Below are positions 6,546-12,035 of a stretch of DNA of 12,035 nucleotides, in pieces. The notes under the pieces were generated by a model. It saw only the letters and a program-made list of their open reading frames with translations, did not search any database and was not told the DNA's origin. The translations under genes and the position numbers were made by a program. The stretch comes from CAZYSK01 sp964649415 (GTDB taxonomy: Bacteria; Chloroflexota; Anaerolineae; B4-G1). The stretch lies in the NCBI GenBank assembly GCA_964649415.1, contig CAZYSK010000135.1, positions 1 to 12,035 of the forward strand, in the 5' to 3' direction. Numbering within the stretch: position 1 is the first letter of the stretch; the number at the start of each line of letters is the position of its first letter.

Positions 6546-7712
6546 ATGAGACTTCACGAGGAGCAGAAACGGATACGGTGTGTCGTCATGCGCGGAGGTA
6601 CAAGCCGAGCTCTGTTCGTGATGCGAGGAGAGCTGCCTGCACAACCCGAATTGCGCGACAGAGTCATTCTTCGTATGTACGGCAGTCCTGATGTCCGCCA
6701 GATTGATGGTCTGGGGGGAGCTGATCCACTGACGAGCAAACTGGCCATTATCGGCCCTCCCACCCGCAAGGACGCTGACGTGGACTACACATTTGCCCAG
6801 GCCAGCATTGATGAACCGTTCGTTGATTATTCGGGCAACTGCGGGAACATCTCTTCCGCGGTCGGTCCCTTTGCCATTGACGAAGGCTTGGTTGATGCTG
6901 CGGAACCCACGACTACCGTACGCATTCATCAGACCAACACGCAGTGTATCCTGGTTGCCGAGGTCCCGGTGGTCAACGGGAAGGCAGCAGTCGAGGGCAA
7001 CTACCACATTGACGGGGTTCCTGGTACGGGAGCAAGAATCAAGCTGGATTTCTCCGATACCGCTGGAGCTGTGACCGGACGTATCTTGCCAACCGGCAAT
7101 CCCTTGGATCAACTGGACGTGGAAGGGGTCGGCGTGGTTGATGTGTCCGTCGTGGATGCGGGAAACCCATGCGTCTTTGTCCGGGCAAAGGACCTGGGTA
7201 TAGAAGGAACAGAAACACCCGATCAGATCGACTCCAATCAAGAGTTGAATGATCACATCGAACGGATACGCGGCACAGTCGCCGCGGAGATCGGTTTAGT
7301 TGAGGACTGGCGCGATGCAGCCCAGGCGAGTCCGTACATTCCTTTCTTCGTCTTGATTAGCCCACCGAATGATTACGTTGACTTCACCACCGGGCGGATG
7401 GTCACCGCGCAGGAAGTTGACTTTGTCGCCCGTCTCCTCTTCATGCTCAGGATGCACAAAGCATACGCTGTGACAGGGACGGTATGCACGGGTGCTGCGG
7501 CCAAGATCCCGGGTACGATCGTCTACGAGGCCGCCCGCCCCGAGTCGCGCGGACAGGCACTGACGCGGATTGGGCATCCGGCCGGTGTGATTGGTGTTGA
7601 AGCAGCCGTGCAGTCCGATGATGGTGTACGTCTAGTGCGTGCTACCGTGGGCCGGACGGCGCGTCGCATCATGGAAGGCTACGCATTTGTACCTTGGAGC
7701 ACACTTGACTAG
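6546..7712 (+). CDS. PrpF-family isomerase (aconitate / methylitaconate delta-isomerase type)
   Basis: A 388-residue protein with the two-domain diaminopimelate-epimerase-like fold. Family members shift a C=C bond by proton transfer: PrpF (2-methylaconitate cis/trans isomerase), 3-methylitaconate delta-isomerase, 4-oxalomesaconate tautomerase and aconitate isomerase. Motifs are MRGGTSRALF (15-24), DPLTSKLAI (60-68), GNCGN (97-101), DAGNPCVFV (204-212) and GHPAG (343-347). K65 and C99 sit where the family's catalytic Lys and Cys occur; C209 is in the second Cys motif. GAGAGGA lies about 7 nt before the ATG, and the gap from leuD is 14 bp. Pairing with LeuCD-type subunits recalls nicotinate-fermenting clostridia, where methylitaconate isomerase feeds dimethylmaleate hydratase. 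The 71 bp after this gene hold only a weak GTGAG/CTCAC dyad and the next ribosome binding site. Confidence 0.92.
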   Translation: MRLHEEQKRIRCVVMRGGTSRALFVMRGELPAQPELRDRVILRMYGSPDVRQIDGLGGADPLTSKLAIIGPPTRKDADVDYTFAQASIDEPFVDYSGNCGNISSAVGPFAIDEGLVDAAEPTTTVRIHQTNTQCILVAEVPVVNGKAAVEGNYHIDGVPGTGARIKLDFSDTAGAVTGRILPTGNPLDQLDVEGVGVVDVSVVDAGNPCVFVRAKDLGIEGTETPDQIDSNQELNDHIERIRGTVAAEIGLVEDWRDAAQASPYIPFFVLISPPNDYVDFTTGRMVTAQEVDFVARLLFMLRMHKAYAVTGTVCTGAAAKIPGTIVYEAARPESRGQALTRIGHPAGVIGVEAAVQSDDGVRLVRATVGRTARRIMEGYAFVPWSTLD

Positions 7713-7767
7713 AGAATCCGTAGACAATCTGTGAGTTCCGGTCCCTCACCCATACGGCATCGGTTCT

Positions 7768-7775
7768 GGAGGTGG
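7768..7775 (+). promoter_or_regulatory. Strong ribosome binding site supporting a GTG start
   Basis: GGAGGTGG ends 8 nt before the GTG at 7784. It supports GTG as the true start of the SucC-like gene, whose first residues (ARLLEYQAK) match the family N-terminus. Confidence 0.8.
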
Positions 7776-7783
7776 TGTAGAGC

Positions 7784-9058
7784 GTGGCTAGATTACTGGA
7801 GTATCAGGCGAAGACGATTCTTCGCCGTTTCGGGATTCCTACGCCTGACGGGCAGGTCGTCCGGGCTGTGAGTGAGGCCAAGAACGCTGGCGCACAAATC
7901 GGCTACCCGGCCATGGTCAAGGCCCAGATTCGCTCGGGGAAGCGAGGCAAGGGCGGCGGGGTCCGCAGCGTCAATGATGAGGCTGAGCTGGCAGCCGCTG
8001 CGGCGGACGTCATGGAAGACAACATCTGCGGGCTACCCGTAGACACCTTGTTGGTTGAACAGCGGTTGGAGGTCATGAAGGAGATCTATCTAGGTGTCAC
8101 CGCAGATCCGAACGCGCGGTCTCCTGTGATAATCTTCTGCGGAAATGGAGGAGTAGACATCGAGGAAACGGCACTGGCGGATCCCGAGGCCATCCACAAG
8201 TTGCACATTGATATCCTCCGGGGCGTCTATCCGTACGAAGCACTGAAGCTGGTAAACGCCGCGGATGACCTGACCTCCAGGCAGAAGCTTGGGATCGCCC
8301 GAATCCTTTGCCGCATGTACGACATCTATCGCACCCACGACTGCAAGCTAGTGGAGATCAATCCGCTAGCCCTCACCCCAGAGGGCCTCGTAGCACTGGA
8401 TGCGCGCGTGGATATTGACGGAGATGCGCTCGAGCGTCAAGCAGATTTGAACCTCGATGTGGCGGAAGAGGCCGGAAGTCGAAGCCCAACTCTCTTGGAG
8501 GAGATCGCAGCCACCATTGATGAGGAAGATCACCGCGGCACTGTCCACTTCGTGCAGATTGATCCGGATCTCTCCTATGCTCGCGAACACAACCGGATTC
8601 CCATTGGCTTCGATTGTGTGGGAGCCGGTGCCTGTTTGACGACGATGGACGAATTGGTGCCATTGGGCTTCTGCCCTGTGAACTTCTGCGACACATCTGG
8701 CAATCCAGTAGGGTCCAAACTGTACCGCGTTACGAAACTGATTTTCTCCCAGCCCGGCATCCAGGGATATGTCTTCGTCTCTTGTATATCAAGTCAGCAG
8801 TTGGACAATACCGCTCGGGGGATCATCAAGGCTCTGAAAGAGCTATACCCCGAGACGAAGGGACAGCCCAATATTCCAACTGTGTTGTGTTTCCGTGGGG
8901 CCTGGGACGAGGATGCGGTCAGGCTCCTGGCAGAGCACGGTATCAGCGAGGGGCGTTGGGTGCGAGTTATGGGCCGGGATGCCACGGAGCGGGATGCTGC
9001 TGAGGCTTTCTACTCGTTGCACCAGGAATGGAGATCTGAGACCGGGAGCATTGGATGA
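7784..9058 (+). CDS. SucC-like acyl-CoA synthetase (ADP-forming type) beta subunit, divergent
   Basis: Beta subunit of a nucleotide-dependent acid-CoA ligase related to succinyl-CoA and malate-CoA synthetases; with the SucD-like protein it would activate a dicarboxylate to its CoA thioester. The ATP-grasp domain (about 4-235) has RLLEYQAK at the start, the Lys-rich nucleotide loop SGKRGKGGGVR (51-61) and LVEINPLA (189-196), with D206 a likely Mg ligand. The C-terminal CoA-ligase domain (about 265-420) starts with VGAGACLTTMDEL. It is 424 residues long against about 390 in SucC. The glycine-rich DVGGGAT of SucC is replaced by CDTSGNPVGSK (302-312), and the FGGI segment by SCISS. Six Cys (278, 284, 297, 302, 334, 369) lie in this domain. 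Its stop overlaps the next start (ATGA). Family assignment firm; substrate open. Confidence 0.88.
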   Translation: MARLLEYQAKTILRRFGIPTPDGQVVRAVSEAKNAGAQIGYPAMVKAQIRSGKRGKGGGVRSVNDEAELAAAAADVMEDNICGLPVDTLLVEQRLEVMKEIYLGVTADPNARSPVIIFCGNGGVDIEETALADPEAIHKLHIDILRGVYPYEALKLVNAADDLTSRQKLGIARILCRMYDIYRTHDCKLVEINPLALTPEGLVALDARVDIDGDALERQADLNLDVAEEAGSRSPTLLEEIAATIDEEDHRGTVHFVQIDPDLSYAREHNRIPIGFDCVGAGACLTTMDELVPLGFCPVNFCDTSGNPVGSKLYRVTKLIFSQPGIQGYVFVSCISSQQLDNTARGIIKALKELYPETKGQPNIPTVLCFRGAWDEDAVRLLAEHGISEGRWVRVMGRDATERDAAEAFYSLHQEWRSETGSIG

Positions 9059-9384
9059 CTAGCAACATACTGACGTTCGAAATGCGGTCGGGTGGCCGAA
9101 TCACCATTGATCTCAGTCGGTGTGCAGCGTGTGAGAGCAAAGCCTGCTTGGTGGTCTGCAACGTCCAGGGTGGCCCCCTTGTGCTTGATGAGGCGCGAGG
9201 TGTGCCGAGCCTGCGGTGGTCGCTTGAGGAGATCAAGCGGGGCGGCTGCGTCGAATGCCTGGGTTGTGAATTGGACTGTGAGCTATTTGGTCATCAGGCT
9301 GTGACGATCACTTTGCCGTTGGAGAAGTTCGACAAGTATATGGACACCTTGACTGAACCGACGGTCTACAGGCTGGAGTCGTGA
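9055..9384 (+). CDS. Small 2[4Fe-4S] ferredoxin-like protein between CoA-ligase subunits
   Basis: A 109-residue protein with two cysteine clusters: C23-x2-C26-x4-C31-x3-C35 and C65-x2-C68-x2-C71-x3-C75. The second is a textbook ferredoxin motif; the first has a longer second gap. Together they predict two [4Fe-4S] clusters. About 30 residues separate them, more compact than a redox-enzyme subunit but longer than clostridial ferredoxin. The N-terminal 22 residues (with SGGRITIDLSRC) and the C-terminal tail (after 76) are extra. The start codon overlaps the stop of the SucC-like gene (ATGA), and the SucD-like gene begins 2 bp after its stop, so all three are translationally coupled. A subunit or assembly partner of the ligase is likely (inference). 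Other options are an electron carrier for AOR or a structural Fe-S module. Canonical succinyl-CoA synthetase has no such subunit. Confidence 0.88.
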   Translation: MTSNILTFEMRSGGRITIDLSRCAACESKACLVVCNVQGGPLVLDEARGVPSLRWSLEEIKRGGCVECLGCELDCELFGHQAVTITLPLEKFDKYMDTLTEPTVYRLES

Positions 9385-9386
9385 CT

Positions 9387-10286
9387 ATGTCCATCTTCAT
9401 TGATGAAAACACGGAAGTTGTCGTGCAAGGAGCCACAGGGCGTGAAGCCAGACTGCGAATCAAGCTCATGCAGAGCTATGGCACTCGGGTGGTGGCCGGG
9501 GTGACGCCCGGCAAAGGCGGTCAGACTGCGGAGGGGGTACCGATCTACAACACGGTTATTGAGGCCACGGAACACCATCCTGGCATAAACACATCGGCGA
9601 TCTTCGTGCCGGCGCAGGCTGCCAAACTGGCGGCCTTTGAGGCACTGGATGCCGGTATCGGTGTGATAACGCTGCACCCCGAACGGGTGCCACACCAAGA
9701 TATGCTGGAAGTGATTGCATTTGCCAAGCAGTACGGCGCTCACGTCATCGGTCCCAACACGATAGGGCTGATCAGTCCCGAGAAAGCCTTGGTCGGTATG
9801 ATCGGTGGAAATCCAGTTTCCGCAACAGAATTCTTCCATCGGGGGCCGGTCGGCGTGCTATCGCGGAGCGGCGGGCATACGACAACATTGGCATTCTACA
9901 TCAATCGGGCAGGCTTAGGCCAGAGCACTGCCATAGGTATGGGCGGAGATGCGTTTGTAGGGACGACCTTGTGGGAGTACCTGGAGCTGTTCGAGCAAGA
10001 TCCCGAAACCGAGCTCGTAGCCTATTTCGGCGAGATCGGCACGACGGTCGAAGAAGACGCCGCTGACTTCATCCGGGGTGGAGGCTTCACGAAGCCGATG
10101 GTGGCGTACATCGCAGGACGTTACGCAAGGCCTGACGTGCGTTTCGGCCATGCCGGTGCGATGATCAGCCGAGGAATAGGCACAGCGCAAGGGAAGCAGC
10201 AAGCGCTGCGCGAAGCCGGCGTGCACGTGGTGGAGCACTTCGGCGACATCGGCACAGTGACGCGCGAAATTCTGGCTGCGCTGTGA
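9387..10286 (+). CDS. SucD-like acyl-CoA synthetase (ADP-forming type) alpha subunit
   Basis: The CoA-binding and phosphohistidine subunit, 299 residues (SucD about 290). The N-terminal Rossmann-type CoA domain starts with VVVQGATGREA (11-21). GPNTIGLISP (122-131), GVLSRSGGHTTT (156-167) and GMGGDAFVG (184-192) follow. The active-site His, which carries phosphate, is H255 in RFGHAGAMIS, with the stabilising Glu at E215 in GEIG. The catalytic machinery therefore looks intact, unlike the altered loops in the beta subunit. A GTG at 9381 overlaps the preceding stop, but GGAG at 9375-9378 is correctly spaced (8 nt) for the ATG at 9387, so that start is used. It should pair with the SucC-like protein; the Fe-S protein is encoded between them. 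The substrate is probably a C4-C6 dicarboxylate made upstream in the pathway (inference). Confidence 0.9.
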   Translation: MSIFIDENTEVVVQGATGREARLRIKLMQSYGTRVVAGVTPGKGGQTAEGVPIYNTVIEATEHHPGINTSAIFVPAQAAKLAAFEALDAGIGVITLHPERVPHQDMLEVIAFAKQYGAHVIGPNTIGLISPEKALVGMIGGNPVSATEFFHRGPVGVLSRSGGHTTTLAFYINRAGLGQSTAIGMGGDAFVGTTLWEYLELFEQDPETELVAYFGEIGTTVEEDAADFIRGGGFTKPMVAYIAGRYARPDVRFGHAGAMISRGIGTAQGKQQALREAGVHVVEHFGDIGTVTREILAAL

Positions 10287-10302
10287 GCAGGAGATCGTTT
10301 GC

Positions 10303-11253
10303 ATGGATGTCAAGTCCGTAGTGTGGGACGGGGCTCTACCCAAAGAGGTGGAGATCATTGAGGTAGGACCGCGGGACGGGTTCCAGATTCTGCCCGATTT
10401 CATCAACACCGTAGACAAGGTTCAGATCATCGAAGAGCTTATCCAGGCCGGCATTCGTCGAATGGAGGTGACCTCATTCGTGCACCCCAAGGCTGTGCCG
10501 CAGATGCGGGATGCCGGTGAGGTCATACAGAAGGTGAGACGTAATGGCTGCCGGTGTTTCGCCATGGTGCCCAATCTGATCGGGGCCGAACGGGCGCTTG
10601 AGGCAGGAGCGGATATGCTGAACCTGGTTGTGTCCGCCAGCGAATCGCACAACCGGAGCAACGTCCGCCGGAGCATCGCTGAGTCGTTGCGCAGTTTCGA
10701 GGCGGTCTTGGATGTGGCCGAGGGGAGAGGGGTGCCGGTGAGAGCCAGCATCGCCACGGTGTTCGGATGTCCTTTCGAAGGAGACGTACCCGTTGAGAAC
10801 GTGCTGCACGTCGGTCGCAAGCTGGTGGAGATGGGCTGTGTCGAACTGAACCTGTGCGATACGACGGGCATGGCGAACCCTCGACAAGTCGCCCGCGTCG
10901 CTCGATGCGTGTTGGAGGAGTTCGGAGATACGGGGATCGCGATGCATTTCCACAACACCCGTGGGGCAGGTATGGCCAATCTGCTGGCTGCTATGCAGAA
11001 CGGCGTGACGTCGTTTGAGACATCCTTTGGAGGTCTCGGGGGGTGCCCGTTCGCGCCCGGTGCCGCGGGCAACGTGTGCACTGAAGACGCAGTGCATATG
11101 TTGCACGAGATGGAGATTGCCACCCATATTGATCTACCGCGCCTACTCGATGCGGTCCGACGGGCTGAGCATATATTGGATATGACGCTCCCCGGCCAGG
11201 TCGTCAAGGCAGGCCGCAGTTGCGACCTGCACCCGCCACCCAATGCCCAGTAG
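10303..11253 (+). CDS. HMG-CoA lyase-family protein (candidate citramalyl-CoA-type lyase)
   Basis: A 316-residue DRE-TIM-barrel lyase that cleaves 3-hydroxy-3-methylglutaryl-CoA or a similar tertiary-alcohol acyl-CoA to acetyl-CoA (or propionyl-CoA) and an oxoacid. The catalytic elements are complete: EVGPRDGFQ (20-28, R24 and D25), the metal ligands H215 and H217 in MHFHNTRG, and GGLGGCPFAPGAAGN (243-257) with catalytic C248 and N257. The H215-C248 spacing of 33 equals that in human HMG-CoA lyase. AGGAG lies 9 nt before the ATG. In Chloroflexus the (R)-citramalyl-CoA lyase belongs to this family and acts with a class III CoA-transferase, which is also the next gene here. No other leucine- or HMG-degradation genes are present in the window, so a malyl-type CoA ester is the preferred guess. 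HMG-CoA itself cannot be excluded. Confidence 0.92.
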   Translation: MDVKSVVWDGALPKEVEIIEVGPRDGFQILPDFINTVDKVQIIEELIQAGIRRMEVTSFVHPKAVPQMRDAGEVIQKVRRNGCRCFAMVPNLIGAERALEAGADMLNLVVSASESHNRSNVRRSIAESLRSFEAVLDVAEGRGVPVRASIATVFGCPFEGDVPVENVLHVGRKLVEMGCVELNLCDTTGMANPRQVARVARCVLEEFGDTGIAMHFHNTRGAGMANLLAAMQNGVTSFETSFGGLGGCPFAPGAAGNVCTEDAVHMLHEMEIATHIDLPRLLDAVRRAEHILDMTLPGQVVKAGRSCDLHPPPNAQ

Positions 11254-11294
11254 ACGAATCACAAGGGATTCATCGTTTGGAGGTTAACTACACA

Positions 11295-12035
11295 ATGCAA
11301 ACACGGTCTGCAGACAAATCAGCGGAAACACCGCTAGAGGGGCTGACCGTAATTGATGCAGGAACGACGATCGCCGGGCCTATGGCTGCGTCGTTCTTGG
11401 GCGATTTCGGCGCTGAGGTGATCAAGATCGAACTTCCCGGGCGCGGCGATCCGACACGGCAATGGGCGCCGAAGAAGAATGACGTCTCGCTGTGGTGGAA
11501 AGTCAGCGGCCGCAACAAGAAGATGATCACTCTGAACCTGAGCAAACCCGAAGGACAGGACTTGTTCAAGAGACTCGTGTTGGAAGCAGATGTCGTCATT
11601 GAGAATTTCCGCCCTGGTACGCTCGAGCGGTGGAACGTTGGGTATCAGGATCTGACGGAGGTCAATCCGGGTATCGTCATGGTACGGATCAGCGGGTTCG
11701 GCCAGGACGGTCCGTACAGCCATCGGCCGGGGTACGGTACGATCGCGGAAGCGATGAGTGGGATACCCTCTTTCACCGGCTTCCCGGACAAACCGCCGGC
11801 CCTGTCGGCGTTCCCGTTGGCTGACGCAGTCGCAGGCTTGTTCGGTGCTATGGGGGCGATGTTCGCCATCTATCACCGCGATGTCAAGGGAACCGGTGAG
11901 AGTCAGTACGTGGACGTGAGCCTGTACGAGCCGTTGTTCCGCCTGGTGGAGTCCTTCGTGATCGCCTTTGACCAGCTTGGATTTGTGAAGCAGCGCCGGG
12001 GAAACCGAATGGAGGAAAGTTCCCCGCGCAACGCC
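11295..12035 (+). CDS. Class III CoA-transferase (CaiB/BaiF family), 3' end outside window
   Basis: The first 247 residues of an enzyme normally about 400 long; the frame is open to the window end. Family III CoA-transferases move CoA between carboxylic acids through an aspartyl-CoA anhydride. Visible motifs are PLEGLTVIDAGTTIAGPMA (13-31), GAEVIKIELPGRGDPTR (39-55), ENFRPGTLERW (103-113), SGFGQDGPY (133-141) and FPLADAVAGLFGAMGA (173-188), where D177 is the expected catalytic Asp. RRGNR...SSPRNA at the cut edge is also typical. GGAGGT (11279-11284) lies 10 nt before the ATG, and the gap from the lyase gene is 41 bp. Following an HMGL-family lyase, it may load the lyase substrate, for example succinyl-CoA plus citramalate (inference). 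It appears to be part of the operon, which may continue to the right. Confidence 0.93.
   Translation, partial: MQTRSADKSAETPLEGLTVIDAGTTIAGPMAASFLGDFGAEVIKIELPGRGDPTRQWAPKKNDVSLWWKVSGRNKKMITLNLSKPEGQDLFKRLVLEADVVIENFRPGTLERWNVGYQDLTEVNPGIVMVRISGFGQDGPYSHRPGYGTIAEAMSGIPSFTGFPDKPPALSAFPLADAVAGLFGAMGAMFAIYHRDVKGTGESQYVDVSLYEPLFRLVESFVIAFDQLGFVKQRRGNRMEESSPRNA

Noticed and set aside
6483..7256. 257-codon minus-strand open frame over the PrpF-family gene
   Set aside because: No family resemblance, no ribosome site considered convincing, and fully antisense to a motif-supported gene.
7731..7749. Terminator or operator between the PrpF-family and SucC-like genes
   Set aside because: The GTGAG/CTCAC dyad has five pairs, a 9-nt loop and no T-run, so it is too weak to call.
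11256..11271. Terminator between the HMGL-family and CoA-transferase genes
   Set aside because: Only a 5-bp stem (GAATC/GATTC) with no T-tract, and the next ribosome site follows at once; read-through is expected.

Overview
The window looks like the chromosome of an anaerobic bacterium of moderately high GC (roughly 55-60% by eye). Evidence for a bacterium: consensus sigma-70 promoters, Shine-Dalgarno sites, overlapping operon genes and a GntR regulator. Evidence for anaerobic life: a tungsten/molybdenum pterin aldehyde:ferredoxin oxidoreductase (AOR) and several [4Fe-4S] proteins. The phylum cannot be fixed from this stretch; Chloroflexota-like or Bacillota-like anaerobes are possible, and this is a guess.

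Layout. Positions 1-276 hold a G-rich tandem repeat, a degenerate tRNA whose 3' half is still recognisable (CAU anticodon, intact T arm), and a strong intrinsic terminator. Next comes AOR on the minus strand (277-2163). A 307-bp AT-rich intergenic region carries two divergent promoters that mirror each other, both with perfect -35 and -10 hexamers, embedded in a 14-bp inverted repeat. From there everything to the window end is on the plus strand and reads as one operon: a GntR/FCD regulator; an MmgE/PrpD-family protein; LeuC- and LeuD-type dehydratase subunits; a PrpF-family isomerase; a SucC-like CoA-ligase beta subunit; a small two-cluster ferredoxin-like protein; a SucD-like alpha subunit; an HMG-CoA-lyase-family enzyme; and a class III CoA-transferase cut by the window end. 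A 5 x 21-bp tandem array lies between the PrpD-family gene and leuC.

How the genes may work together (inference). The set fits catabolism of an unsaturated or branched di- or tricarboxylic acid such as an aconitate, itaconate, citraconate, methylitaconate or dimethylmaleate. The MmgE/PrpD protein would dehydrate or decarboxylate a tricarboxylate. The PrpF-family enzyme would move the double bond, and the LeuCD-type enzyme would hydrate it to a malate-type 2-hydroxyacid. The SucCD-like ligase or the class III CoA-transferase would make the CoA thioester, and the HMGL-family lyase would cleave it, for example citramalyl-CoA to acetyl-CoA plus pyruvate. AOR, sharing the regulatory region, would interconvert an aldehyde and an acid. 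The most unusual parts are the 2[4Fe-4S] protein translationally coupled between the two CoA-ligase subunits, the 21-bp array, and the mirror-image divergent promoter.
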